A stretch of DNA of 15,217 nucleotides from Bacillota bacterium (GTDB taxonomy: Bacteria; Bacillota; Clostridia; Clostridiales; Clostridiaceae): the NCBI GenBank assembly GCA_023424785.1, contig JAFADP010000168.1, positions 1 to 15,217 on the forward strand, written 5' to 3'. The translations under genes and the position numbers were made by a program. The notes under the pieces were generated by a model. It was not told the origin of the DNA and searched no databases. It was given only the letters and a program-made list of their open reading frames with translations. Every line of letters begins with the position of its first letter. Within the stretch, counting starts at the first letter, position 1. Shown piece by piece: positions 1-8,130 of this stretch.

Positions 1-764
1 CAACTTTAAAAGCACAACTTGAGAATAATCCACAAGATTTAACATTATCAAACTCTATAGAAGGAGTAAAGTTAGAAATACAAAGTCTTGAAACAGAAGT
101 TAGTACATATGATGATCAATTAAATACAATAAATGATTCAATTACTGCTGCTAATAAAAAAGTGGCTTCATTAAAAAATGAAGAAGTTACTGAAGTTAAG
201 GCGGATTTTTCTGGAGTAGTAAATATTGTAGGTTTTAAAGATGATTATACAACAACTTTTATGACCATAAGCAGCAATGACTTATATATAAAAGGAACAG
301 TAAATGAAAAATTTATAGCAAAGCTTAAAAAAGATCAAGAAGCAGAAGTATTAGTAATTGCAAATAATAAAACAGTAAAAGGAAAGGTTGATGAAATAAA
401 TACTAAACCTATGGATAGCTCTAGTGCTTTAGGAGCAGCTAATGCTATGGCAAGTAGTAGTTCTCTTTCTAATTATGAAGTAACTATTATATTAGATTCT
501 CAAGAAGATTTATTTGAAGGGTATCATATACAAGCAACTATTTATGAAGGAGAAAATGAAGTGGTAGTACCAAAGGATGCTATTGTTAAAGAGAAAAATG
601 ATACTTTTGTTTATAAGGTAAGTGATGGAGTTTTAGAAAAACAAAAGGTTTCTTATGAAGATAAAGATGCCAAAAGTGTAAAAATTACTAGCGGTTTAAA
701 AGAAGGCGATGAAATTGTAATAAATCCTACAGACAGTACGAAAGAAGGAATGAAATATGAGTAG
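1..764 (+). CDS. Efflux adaptor (membrane-fusion) protein, MacA/YknX-like, 5' truncated by window edge
   Basis: The reading frame is open from base 3 with no stop, so the gene begins left of the window; 253 codons are visible. The first ~55 residues (for example LETEVSTYDDQLNTINDSI) are heptad-like and charged, as in the coiled-coil hairpin of HlyD/MacA proteins. A lipoyl/beta-barrel part follows (VKADFSGVVNIVGF, then LYIKGTVNEKFIAKLKKDQEAEV), and the end matches the membrane-proximal domain (VVVPKDAIVKEKNDTFVYKV, GLKEGDEIV). A Ser/Ala-rich insertion (DSSSALGAANAMASSSS) lies in the barrel. Its stop overlaps the next gene's start by 8 bases, and ATPase plus permease genes follow, as in Bacillus yknXYZ. 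In Gram-positives such adaptors are membrane-anchored outside the cell and work with the MacB-type permease; the exported substrate cannot be read from sequence. The in-frame GTG at 162 is internal and is not the start. Confidence 0.9.
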   Translation, partial: TLKAQLENNPQDLTLSNSIEGVKLEIQSLETEVSTYDDQLNTINDSITAANKKVASLKNEEVTEVKADFSGVVNIVGFKDDYTTTFMTISSNDLYIKGTVNEKFIAKLKKDQEAEVLVIANNKTVKGKVDEINTKPMDSSSALGAANAMASSSSLSNYEVTIILDSQEDLFEGYHIQATIYEGENEVVVPKDAIVKEKNDTFVYKVSDGVLEKQKVSYEDKDAKSVKITSGLKEGDEIVINPTDSTKEGMKYE

Positions 765-1449
765 TTTAATAGAGCTTAAGGATATAAGCAAATATTATTC
801 TTTAAATAAAGAGAAATTACATGTATTAAAATCATTAAATATGAAAATAGAGAAAGGAGAGTTTTTAATGATAATGGGTAAATCAGGATCAGGAAAAACA
901 ACTCTTATGAATTCTCTTGGATTTTTAGATAGATTTAATGAAGGTGTATATTTGTTTAATAATGAAGAAGTTACTAATATAGATGAAAATAAAAAATCAG
1001 AACTTAGAAATAAGTATATGGGATTTATATTTCAACAATTTCATTTAATAGATTCATTAACTATAGGCAAAAATGTAGAACTTCCACTTTTATATAAAGG
1101 GGGAGTAAGTAAGAAGGTAAGAGATGAATTAGTTTTAAAATACTTAACTTTAGTAGGTCTTGAAGAGAAAATAAATAGATATCCAAAAGAGCTTTCTGGA
1201 GGACAACAACAAAGAGTAGCAATTGCAAGAGCCTTAATAAATGACCCTTATGTTATATTTGCAGATGAACCAACTGGAGCACTAGATAGTGAAACAGGAA
1301 TTCAAATAATGAACTTATTAAAAAAATTAAACGAAGAAGGAAAAACCATCATTATGGTTACTCATGATGGTGATTTAACAAGCTATGCCACAAGAGTAAT
1401 AAAAATAAAAGATGGTGTTATTTTTGAGGAGGACAAAAAATGTCTATAG
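757..1449 (+). CDS. ABC transporter ATP-binding protein, MacB/LolD/YknY type
   Basis: This 230-residue nucleotide-binding subunit has the full motif set: Walker A GKSGSGKTT (41-49), Q-loop FQQF (92-95), signature LSGGQQQR (146-153), Walker B VIFADEPTGALDSE (166-179) and switch histidine VTHD (H203). The EPTGALDSETG stretch and the ~230-residue length are typical of the MacB/LolD/FtsE-like family that powers mechanotransmission exporters rather than classical drug pumps. Its ATG overlaps the adaptor stop by 8 bases, and its own stop overlaps the permease start by 10, so the three genes are translationally coupled. It should sit on the cytoplasmic face bound to the permease at 1440. The family call is firm; the substrate (antimicrobial peptide, toxin, lipid) is unknown. 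Confidence 0.95.
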   Translation: MSSLIELKDISKYYSLNKEKLHVLKSLNMKIEKGEFLMIMGKSGSGKTTLMNSLGFLDRFNEGVYLFNNEEVTNIDENKKSELRNKYMGFIFQQFHLIDSLTIGKNVELPLLYKGGVSKKVRDELVLKYLTLVGLEEKINRYPKELSGGQQQRVAIARALINDPYVIFADEPTGALDSETGIQIMNLLKKLNEEGKTIIMVTHDGDLTSYATRVIKIKDGVIFEEDKKCL

Positions 1450-2636
1450 TAAATTTAATAAAAACATCTTTATATAGCATTAAGGCACATAAATTAAGAG
1501 TATTTTTAACTATGATAGGAATAATAATTGGAATCAGTTCCACTGTAACTATAAAATCTATTGGTGATGGATTATCAAATTATATAACATCATCAATGGA
1601 AAGCTCAAACTCTAACCAATATCAAGTTTATTTTACTCCAGAGAATGAGGATTTAAATTCGGGTATGATAAGCTATTTTGAAGATTATGATATTGATGAA
1701 ATAAAGAATATTAATGGTGTTAAAGATGTAGAGACAGTTACAATGACAGGATCTAGTGAATATACAATAGGAAATTTAGAGTTCTTCAATAAAACAGCTC
1801 AAGCATTTTTAACATATTCAGATATTGATACTATGAATGTTAAATATGGAAGATGGTTTAATAAAGGTGAAAATAGAGAAGGAAAAATAGTTATTAATGA
1901 AGATGCAGCAACTAGCTTATTTAATAATGCAGAAGACGCTGTAGGAAGAGGAGTTTCATTTAATGGTCAGATTTTTGAGGTAATAGGAGTTACAGAAAAA
2001 TCAGAAAATCTTTTAGATTACTTTTCATCATTTTATTGTTTTACTGCAAAAGAAAGTATAAAATCTTTAACAGAATCAGATTCAATATATGCAATATATA
2101 TTTATATTGACCCAACTTTTGATAAAGATGAAGTATTAGACGAAGCATTAGATTTACTTAATAAAAATCATAATGATTTATCTGGAGAATATGATGTATA
2201 TGATACATCTGCAGATATACAATTAATAACTACAATAATAGGAGCTTTAACAACTTTTGTAACAGCAATTACAGGAATTTCACTATTTGTTGGTGGAGTT
2301 GGAGTTATGAATATAATGTATGTTTCAGTAACAGAAAGAAAAAGAGAAATTGGTATTAGAAGAGCAATAGGTGCAAAGCCAAGAACAATACTTTTCCAAT
2401 TCTTATTTGAAGCTGTATTAGTTACAGGTGTTGGAGGAATAATAGGAATAGTACTAGGATATATTCTTGGAACTGCTTTAAGTCCATTAATTCCAATTGA
2501 AGGATTTAAAGCTATAATAACTGCAAAAACTCTTATAGGTTCAGCATCAATATCAGTTATTGTAGGAATAGTATTTGGTATTATTCCAGCAAGAAATGCA
2601 TCCAAGTTAGATCCTATAAAAGCTATTTATCAGTAA
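1440..2636 (+). CDS. ABC transporter permease, MacB/FtsX family (YknZ-like)
   Basis: This 398-residue protein has the MacB topology. One N-terminal membrane helix (about 22-42, VFLTMIGIIIGISSTVTI) is followed by a ~220-residue extracytoplasmic MacB core domain. Three C-terminal helices follow (about 262-292, 315-345 and 362-384). The conserved cytoplasmic loop ERKREIGIRRAIGAKPRTI and the terminal motif GIIPARNASKLDPIKAI are hallmarks of the family. A strong ribosome site, GAGGAGGA at 1426-1433, lies inside the ATPase gene six bases before the ATG. With the adaptor and ATPase it forms a tripartite exporter for peptides or amphipathic compounds; Bacillus YknXYZ is the closest well-known parallel. 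An intrinsic terminator follows directly, so the operon ends here. Confidence 0.95.
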   Translation: MSIVNLIKTSLYSIKAHKLRVFLTMIGIIIGISSTVTIKSIGDGLSNYITSSMESSNSNQYQVYFTPENEDLNSGMISYFEDYDIDEIKNINGVKDVETVTMTGSSEYTIGNLEFFNKTAQAFLTYSDIDTMNVKYGRWFNKGENREGKIVINEDAATSLFNNAEDAVGRGVSFNGQIFEVIGVTEKSENLLDYFSSFYCFTAKESIKSLTESDSIYAIYIYIDPTFDKDEVLDEALDLLNKNHNDLSGEYDVYDTSADIQLITTIIGALTTFVTAITGISLFVGGVGVMNIMYVSVTERKREIGIRRAIGAKPRTILFQFLFEAVLVTGVGGIIGIVLGYILGTALSPLIPIEGFKAIITAKTLIGSASISVIVGIVFGIIPARNASKLDPIKAIYQ

Positions 2637-2642
2637 AAAAGT

Positions 2643-2675
2643 AAATCCACTACAAATAAAGTAGTGGATTTTTTT
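2643..2675. terminator. Bidirectional intrinsic terminator between efflux operon and greA
   Basis: An 11-base perfect stem (2643-2653 with 2661-2671) has a 7-base loop. It is followed by T residues to 2675 on the + strand. On the - strand it is followed by the complement of the A-run at 2635-2640. It lies between convergent stop codons, and its T-tract overlaps the greA stop codon, so it can end transcription from both sides. Confidence 0.9.
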
Positions 2676-3138
2676 ATAATATCTCTAATACTTCAACACT
2701 ATAATTTTCACCTGGGGCATTAACTTCAACTATATCTCCAACTTTTTTACCACTTAATGCCTTACCTAAATCTGATTCTATACTTATTTTCATATTATCA
2801 GGATCTAAGTCCATAGTTGTTACTAAAGTTATAACAGTATCAAACTCATCTTCTATAAACTTTATTCTTGCTTTACTATTAATACCTAATGTAGATTTAT
2901 CTAACTCACTTTCATCTATTACAGTAGCAGTTGAAATCATAGTTAATAGGTATTGAATTCTATTATCATTTTCTCTATAATTTGCACAAGCTTCCTTATA
3001 TTCAGCATTTTCTGATCTATCTCCATGTGCAGCAGCTATAAGTTTTTCCTTTGCTATTTCAGCTCTTTTAACTGTCATTCTATATTCTAATTCTTCTCTT
3101 AACTTTTTAATATTCTCTTCAGTAAGTTGATTATTCAT
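2674..3138 (-). CDS. greA: Transcription elongation factor, GreA family
   Basis: The product is 154 residues, near the usual GreA length of ~158. The N-terminal half is the antiparallel coiled coil with the tip motif GDRSENAEY (39-47). The acidic D40 and E43 correspond to the residues that position Mg2+ in the RNA polymerase secondary channel for cleavage of backtracked RNA. The C-terminal half is the FKBP-like globular domain, with the family pattern DLGKALSGKKVGDIVEVNAPG. The tip has R where most GreA proteins have L (GDLSENAEY), and the N-terminus is short, so this may be a second, divergent Gre paralogue in the genome. A GGAGG site at 3149-3153 lies 10 bases before the ATG. It is probably monocistronic, with its own promoter and terminator. 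Confidence 0.9.
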   Translation of the reverse strand: MNNQLTEENIKKLREELEYRMTVKRAEIAKEKLIAAAHGDRSENAEYKEACANYRENDNRIQYLLTMISTATVIDESELDKSTLGINSKARIKFIEDEFDTVITLVTTMDLDPDNMKISIESDLGKALSGKKVGDIVEVNAPGENYSVEVLEIL

Positions 3139-3166
3139 AAAAAATAAACCTCCATTAATTTATACT

Positions 3167-3175
3167 ATTATAACA
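3167..3175 (-). promoter_or_regulatory. Extended -10 promoter for greA
   Basis: Reading the minus strand, TGTTATAAT forms a TGn extended -10 element with a consensus TATAAT (3172 to 3167), about 29 bases before the greA ATG. No good -35 hexamer is seen 16-18 bases upstream, which extended -10 promoters tolerate. AT-richness limits confidence. Confidence 0.5.
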
Positions 3176-3224
3176 TTATATAATATAAACAGAAAAATAA
3201 AAACATCAAAAAAGTATTTTAAGT

Positions 3225-3260
3225 ATAATAACAACCACAAGCTTAGGTGGTTGTTATTAT
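3225..3260 (-). terminator. Strong hairpin, probable terminator of the propeller gene
   Basis: A perfect 14-base inverted repeat (3225-3238 with 3247-3260) encloses an 8-base loop containing AAGCTT. It lies 26 bases past the stop of the minus-strand gene at 3287. The downstream minus-strand tract is T-rich but interrupted (ACTTAAAATACTTTTTT), so termination may be imperfect and some readthrough into greA is possible. Confidence 0.65.
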
Positions 3261-3286
3261 AAATATTTTAATCTATAGAAAAATAC

Positions 3287-4789
3287 TTATTTCTTATATA
3301 ATAATTTATTAAATAACTCTAATAATACAGGATATACACATATTAAATCTTTATTTAGATTTCTCAAAGTACATAAATATGAATTTACTTCTGCATTATG
3401 ACAATATTTAGGAGTATTATCACAATTTATTTTCCATACTTCACATCCCTCATAAGGATTAGCAGTTCCTAAATATAATTCATTTTCACTACTAACATGA
3501 AGAGTTCTTCCACCATAATTATATGAATTATTTATACCATTTAAGTTAATAGGAGTAAATTGACAACCATCTATAGAGGTGTATATATCAAATCCTTTTG
3601 GATAATTATATTTATTAAGGATATAATATATTATATTAAAACAATCTGTAAATTTTTTGTAATCTTTAGTTCCTACTTTTTTTATAAGATTCTCTTTATT
3701 ATACATAAATGTATCAAGTAATAACTTAATATTAGTAGAAGCATCGTAAGTGGTTATAAATAAGTTATCTTTAAATTCTTGAATTTGCCATCCGTAAACA
3801 TTAAAATAATTGTTAAAACCAGATTTTAATCCAGAAATACTTTTACGTCTTTTACCCTTAGAAGGATAAGATTCTAGTATAGGTTCTTCACCAACAACAA
3901 TTTCCCAGTTGTCATTTTTATCTATTCTAATTAAATCAAATCCCATTGGTACATATAAAGATAATGGAAATTGTTTAGTAACAGCAATATATAATTTATC
4001 TTTAAATACACCACTAGACATTACATTCTTATTTAATTTATCTCCAAATCCTTTGTCACCAATAAGTGTCCAACTATTATTTCTAGGATTACAGTCATTA
4101 GACCTCCATATTTCAGCTCCATTATTAGTAGCTATACTTACGTAAAGTTTATTATTAAATACACTTAAGTTATCAATGCCACCTTTTGGATTTTTAGATG
4201 GAATAAAGTTATTTTCTCTAGGATCTATTACTAAATCAAATGCTTCATATTCTGGGTCAGAAGAAGAATATAAATAAGGAGTACGTCCACCTATACCTTG
4301 TTCAAGAGTAGCTATATAAAGTCTACCATTAAGTGATGCTAAAGCTCTTGAGCTAGTACCAACAAGTTTTTTGGTATTTAACTTAATCCAATGAATACCA
4401 TCTGTACTTTTAAATAGCTGTACATTTTCACCAATAGTTGCAGCATATATTGCATTAGAATAGTTAGATTTATGAGTAATCATAGCCCTAAAGCCTTGTA
4501 TTTTATCACAAGGTTTACCTTTTAAAACTCTTTGCCATGGTTTAGAACCATCCTTTTTATATCTCCAAATTTCTGCATTATTATCTTTACCAGTAATATA
4601 TGATGGTGGCACACTAAGGGCTGCTGAACCAAACATACTTACCATAGAAGAAAGCATATTTCTTGAAGTTCCTACATAAATATAATCTCCAAGCTCTGTC
4701 ATAGACCAAGCATAGCTATTTTGAGTTGCATTTTTTGGATTACTTATATCAAAACCATTAACATCAGTTAAATTGTTAAAATTAAACAT
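3287..4789 (-). CDS. Seven-bladed beta-propeller protein of unknown function
   Basis: I do not recognise a named family. The 500-residue protein has seven copies of a loose repeat. Each has a hydrophobic strand, an N/D-K/R/E-LYIxT core, then an EIWRS-like strand often followed by aromatic W. Examples are LGDYIYVGT (33-41), LNGRLYIAT (153-161), FNNKLYVSIA (211-220) with NGAEIWRSND (223-232), FKDKLYIAV (262-270), FKDNLFITTYD (339-349) and ENELYLGTANPYEGCEVWKI (435-454). Approximate blades are 27-88, 100-137, 148-189, 205-242, 258-299, 333-414 and 427-453. A ~45-residue helical, Cys-containing tail follows. There is no signal peptide or membrane segment, so it is predicted to be cytoplasmic. STDGIHW and SIDGCQF resemble BNR/sialidase-type blade turns, but no catalytic set is evident. 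AAGGAGA at about 4796-4802 supports the start. It appears to be a single-gene unit. Confidence 0.75.
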   Translation of the reverse strand: MFNFNNLTDVNGFDISNPKNATQNSYAWSMTELGDYIYVGTSRNMLSSMVSMFGSAALSVPPSYITGKDNNAEIWRYKKDGSKPWQRVLKGKPCDKIQGFRAMITHKSNYSNAIYAATIGENVQLFKSTDGIHWIKLNTKKLVGTSSRALASLNGRLYIATLEQGIGGRTPYLYSSSDPEYEAFDLVIDPRENNFIPSKNPKGGIDNLSVFNNKLYVSIATNNGAEIWRSNDCNPRNNSWTLIGDKGFGDKLNKNVMSSGVFKDKLYIAVTKQFPLSLYVPMGFDLIRIDKNDNWEIVVGEEPILESYPSKGKRRKSISGLKSGFNNYFNVYGWQIQEFKDNLFITTYDASTNIKLLLDTFMYNKENLIKKVGTKDYKKFTDCFNIIYYILNKYNYPKGFDIYTSIDGCQFTPINLNGINNSYNYGGRTLHVSSENELYLGTANPYEGCEVWKINCDNTPKYCHNAEVNSYLCTLRNLNKDLICVYPVLLELFNKLLYKK

Positions 4790-4862
4790 ATTATTCTCCT
4801 TTATTTTAGTTTATTATATGTTTAATATATGGAATATTAATATATAGAGTGAAAGCAAAGGG

Positions 4863-4902
4863 AAAAAAGACATCATTGAGTTAAAATACAATAATGTCTT
4901 TT
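4863..4902 (-). terminator. Intrinsic terminator of the U32 (trhP-like) gene
   Basis: A stem of AAAAGACAT (4865-4873) with ATGTCTTTT (4894-4902) continues past one mismatch into ATTG/CAAT. On the minus strand it runs into six T residues (4868-4863). It sits 13 bases past the minus-strand stop at 4916. Confidence 0.85.
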
Positions 4903-4915
4903 ATATAGTATTTAA

Positions 4916-6148
4916 TTATAGAGCTTTTCTTAAAAAGCTATTTCTTTCTAACTTAAAAGGAACTTTAACTTTGCACATCATTCCTGGATGAGGACAGCCA
5001 TCTATTTTGTTTCCTTCTTCATCATATAATTCTTCAACAATAAATGACTTACCAGCATTTCCAGGAGATAATATTTCTACTTTATCACCTAAAATAAATT
5101 TATTTCTTTGTTTGCAAAGAGCTAATTGAGTTTCTTCATCATATTCATGAACAATAGCTACTACATCATATTCTCTAACATGATTATTAGTATTATATAT
5201 TAATCCATCTTCTTTAGGTTCTTTAAAGAAGAAACCAGTATTATATTCTCTATGACTTACTTTAAACATTTCATCATATAGTTCTTGAGGTAATTTATAG
5301 TTTTCAGGATCTTCAAAGTATAAATCTATTGCTTGTCTATAGGCATTTACTACTATAGCAACATAGTATTCACTTTTATTTCTTCCTTCAATTTTTAATG
5401 AAGATATTCCAGCTTCAATCATCTCAGGAAGATATTCTATCATACATAAATCTTTAGAATTCATAATATATGTACCATTTGAATCTTCTTCTATTGGAAA
5501 ATATTCATTTGGTCTTTTTTCTTCAACAAGAGAGTATTTCCATCTACAAGATTGAGAACAAGCCCCTCTATTTGAATCTCTACCACTCATATAGCTAGAA
5601 AGTAGACATCTTCCAGAGTATGAAATACACATTGAACCATGTACAAAAACCTCAAGTTCTAATTCTTTAGAAATATTTTTACGTATAGTTTTAATTTCTT
5701 CAAGAGAACATTCTCTTGCAAGAACAACACGTTCAGCACCAAGAGTTTCCCACATGTTACAAGCTTCATAGTTTATTGTATTAGCTTGAGTACTAATATG
5801 TATTGGTAGATTAGTATGCTTTTTTACCATTGAAAAAACTCCTAAATCTGATACAAGAACTGCATCTATTTGAGCTTCTTCTAATTGTTTTAGAAATTGA
5901 GGAAGTTTATCAAGCTCTTCACTTCTTGGCATAACATTAACTGTACAATACATTTTCTTTCCAAGACTATGAGCAATTTTTGCTCCTTCTTTCATTTCTT
6001 CAAAAGTAAAGTTTTTAGCAGCAGCTCTTAAGTTAAAAGCTTCTCCTCCAAAGTAAACTGCATCTGCACCATATTGGAATGCAATTTTTAATTTTTCTAA
6101 GTTTCCTGCTGGTGCTAAAAGTTCTGGTTTTTTATAATTATTTTTCAT
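4916..6148 (-). CDS. U32 peptidase-family Fe-S protein, TrhP/YegQ/YrrO-like tRNA hydroxylase
   Basis: The 410-residue product carries the U32 signature EVFVHGSMC...SGRCLLS (residues 166-184 counted from the 6148 start) and the opening ELLAPAGN. Cysteines at 174, 181, 197, 201 and 235 could supply a [4Fe-4S] cluster. Length and the C-terminal barrel (HPGMMCKVKVPF, then LERNSFLRKAL) fit the TrhP group. Members hydroxylate U34 of certain tRNAs using prephenate as source, rather than acting as proteases; the old collagenase label for this family is doubtful. I chose ATG 6148 over the upstream ATG 6184. GGAGAGAGA at 6153-6161 is correctly placed for 6148. A promoter -10 (6186-6191) abuts 6184, so the longer form would start at or before the transcript start. 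RlhA-type rRNA hydroxylation is a less likely alternative because of length. Confidence 0.88.
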   Translation of the reverse strand: MKNNYKKPELLAPAGNLEKLKIAFQYGADAVYFGGEAFNLRAAAKNFTFEEMKEGAKIAHSLGKKMYCTVNVMPRSEELDKLPQFLKQLEEAQIDAVLVSDLGVFSMVKKHTNLPIHISTQANTINYEACNMWETLGAERVVLARECSLEEIKTIRKNISKELELEVFVHGSMCISYSGRCLLSSYMSGRDSNRGACSQSCRWKYSLVEEKRPNEYFPIEEDSNGTYIMNSKDLCMIEYLPEMIEAGISSLKIEGRNKSEYYVAIVVNAYRQAIDLYFEDPENYKLPQELYDEMFKVSHREYNTGFFFKEPKEDGLIYNTNNHVREYDVVAIVHEYDEETQLALCKQRNKFILGDKVEILSPGNAGKSFIVEELYDEEGNKIDGCPHPGMMCKVKVPFKLERNSFLRKAL

Positions 6149-6152
6149 TTTA

Positions 6153-6161
6153 TCTCTCTCC
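6153..6161 (-). promoter_or_regulatory. Ribosome binding site that fixes the U32 gene start at 6148
   Basis: Minus-strand GGAGAGAGA ends four bases before ATG 6148, with its GGAGAG core 7 bases away. The two upstream in-frame ATGs (6163 and 6184) have no such site; the one at 6163 even overlaps it. Confidence 0.8.
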
Positions 6162-6185
6162 ATATTTTTAGGTTTCAATAGCATT

Positions 6186-6214
6186 ATTATAATATTAAAT
6201 TAATTCTTTATAAA
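6186..6214 (-). promoter_or_regulatory. Sigma-A promoter for the U32 gene
   Basis: On the minus strand, TTTATA (6214-6209) is followed by a 17-base spacer and a consensus TATAAT (6191-6186). The predicted transcript start, near 6179, is downstream of the ATG at 6184. This is independent evidence that translation begins at 6148. Confidence 0.65.
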
Positions 6215-6308
6215 GTATACTATAAAATCTATATTAATAAATAGGTAACTCTTATTATATAAAAAAATATAATATATTAAAAACTTTAAGTGTATTTAGG
6301 GGGATACT

Positions 6309-7958
6309 ATGTTTTTAGATGAAAAAAATATAAAAAATAAAGAAAAAAATAAATCAAATACTATAAAATATGATGAAATGATTAATAGTCTTAAAAATTT
6401 TAATGGTGAAGATGTTAATTTAATTACTAAAGTTAATCCGTCAGATGTAAGAACTATACCAAAGTTTATAGATAGATTACCAATCCCTCCTGTAGCAAAA
6501 CCATTAGGAGTTAAAAAAGGTATTGGGGATTTGTATAATATAACTATGAAAGAAGCATTTCATAGTTTTTCTAGTGCATTTCCTTTAACTAAAATATGGG
6601 GATATAATGGAATGTATCCAGGACCAACTATTGAAGCATTTAAAGATATATCAACTATTGTAAAGTGGAATAATAATTTGCCAGATAAGCATATTTTACC
6701 TTATGATAAAACTTTACATGGAACTATAGATACTCCAGAAGTAAAAACTGTAGTACACTTACACGGAGCAAGAGTTCATAGTGATAGTGATGGTCATCCA
6801 GAAGCATGGTATACAAGGGACTTTAATATTACTGGACCAAGTTTTAAAAGAAAAATTTATGAATATACTAATCATCAGCCAGGAACATTGTTGTGGTATC
6901 ATGACCATGCTATGGGACAAACTAGATTAAATGTATATGCAGGTCTTGCAGGATTATATATTCTTAGGGATTCATTAGAAGAGAGTTTAAATCTTCCTAG
7001 TGGAAAGTATGAAATACCTCTTATAATTCAAGATAAGTCCTTTAAGGAGAATGGGCAATTATTTTATCCAGATGAACCATCTCCTGAATCAACTGTTAAA
7101 CCATCTATAGTTCCAGCATTTTTTGGTGATACTATAGTGGTAAATGGTAAAGTATGGCCATATTTAGATGTTGAGCCACGTAAGTATAGATTTAGAGTAT
7201 TAAATGCGTCTAATAGAAGAGAGTATATTATAAGCCTATCAAATGGAGGAGAGTTTATTCAAATAGGTACTGATGGAGGATTATTAGAGTCTCCAGTATC
7301 ACTAAAGTCATTTAAATTAATGCCTGCTGAAAGAATAGATATAATAATAGACTTTTCAAAGTATAAAGGACAAAAAATAATATTAAAAAATAGTGCTCAA
7401 GATTCTCCAACAGAAGGTACAGATGTTATAATGAAATTTAATGTAGTTAAACATTTAAAATATAAAGATAATAGTGTTATTCCTAATATGTTAAGAGTAG
7501 GACATGAACCAAGTGTAGATACTGTAAGTGTTGAGAGAAATGTATTTTTTAATTCAAGAGAAGATCATTTTAATAGGCCTATGTTAACTATTAATGGAAT
7601 GATGTGGGCAGACCCTACAACAGAAACACCTAAGCTTGATACAGTAGAGATATGGAATTTAATTAATCCTATGCAATTTTCTCATCCTATCCATATTCAT
7701 TTAATTCAATTTAAGGTTTTAGGAAGAAGAAAATTTGATGTAGAGCTTTATAATAGAACTGGTGAATTAAGATATATTGGAAAAGAGGAACCGCCTCATG
7801 AGTATGAAAAAGGATTTAAAGATACTGTAGATTCTGAAGTAGGTAAAGTAACAAGAATTATAATGCACTTTACAGGTTTTAAGGGAGATTATGTATGGCA
7901 TTGCCATTTCTTAGAGCATGAAGATCACGATATGATGAGACCTATGAGAGTTATATAG
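6309..7958 (+). CDS. CotA-like multicopper oxidase (laccase)
   Basis: The 549-residue protein follows Bacillus CotA throughout. It has RLPIPPVAKPL, then WGYNGMYPGPTIE, and all copper-ligand blocks: HLHG (150-153), WYHDH (196-200), HPIHIH (459-464) and HCHFLEHEDHDMM (531-543). The latter supplies C532, H533 and H537, with M542 as probable axial type-1 ligand. GDTIVVNGKVWPYLDVEPRKY and the TDGGLLESPV region also match. Members oxidise phenolics, bilirubin or metal ions while reducing O2 to water; CotA is an outer spore-coat pigment enzyme. There is no signal peptide, as expected for mother-cell coat deposition. An N-terminal Lys/Asn-rich extension of ~45-50 residues is absent from CotA. AGGGGG at 6298-6303 supports the ATG. 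The 124-base gap from the U32 gene is very AT-rich; a TATAAT at 6268-6273 has no good -35, and I could not identify a sporulation promoter with confidence. Confidence 0.93.
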   Translation: MFLDEKNIKNKEKNKSNTIKYDEMINSLKNFNGEDVNLITKVNPSDVRTIPKFIDRLPIPPVAKPLGVKKGIGDLYNITMKEAFHSFSSAFPLTKIWGYNGMYPGPTIEAFKDISTIVKWNNNLPDKHILPYDKTLHGTIDTPEVKTVVHLHGARVHSDSDGHPEAWYTRDFNITGPSFKRKIYEYTNHQPGTLLWYHDHAMGQTRLNVYAGLAGLYILRDSLEESLNLPSGKYEIPLIIQDKSFKENGQLFYPDEPSPESTVKPSIVPAFFGDTIVVNGKVWPYLDVEPRKYRFRVLNASNRREYIISLSNGGEFIQIGTDGGLLESPVSLKSFKLMPAERIDIIIDFSKYKGQKIILKNSAQDSPTEGTDVIMKFNVVKHLKYKDNSVIPNMLRVGHEPSVDTVSVERNVFFNSREDHFNRPMLTINGMMWADPTTETPKLDTVEIWNLINPMQFSHPIHIHLIQFKVLGRRKFDVELYNRTGELRYIGKEEPPHEYEKGFKDTVDSEVGKVTRIIMHFTGFKGDYVWHCHFLEHEDHDMMRPMRVI

Positions 7959-7964
7959 GTTATT

Positions 7965-8030
7965 AGTGTAAGATATTACTTTTAAAATAAATATTTATAA
8001 ATTAAGAAAAGTAATATTCTTGCACTTTTT
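7965..8030 (+). terminator. Intrinsic terminator of the multicopper oxidase gene
   Basis: A long imperfect stem (7965-7983 with 8007-8026, about 19 pairs with one wobble and one bulge) around an AT-rich loop ends in a T run to 8030. It starts seven bases after the stop codon. Confidence 0.8.
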
Positions 8031-8130
8031 AAATTATTTAAATACTTAAATACTTAAATCTATATATTATATAATAAAATATGTTATTATTAATGTAAAA
8101 ACTTAATAAATATAAGAAGGATGAAGAAGC

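Noticed and set aside
162..764. GTG at 162 as start of the efflux adaptor
   Set aside because: The frame is open to the left edge with coiled-coil sequence typical of the family, and no ribosome site precedes 162.
2168..2605. 145-codon open frame on the minus strand inside the permease
   Set aside because: It is antisense to strongly conserved MacB permease sequence and has no ribosome site; it is a product of AT-rich codon use.
3225..3260. Perfect inverted repeat considered as a transposon end or attachment site
   Set aside because: There is no transposase, target duplication or second copy nearby; its position after a stop codon fits a terminator better.
8041..8056. Tandem copies of AATACTTA, considered as an operator or array
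   Set aside because: There are only two copies plus a partial in a very AT-rich gap; too little to separate from chance, and not a CRISPR repeat.
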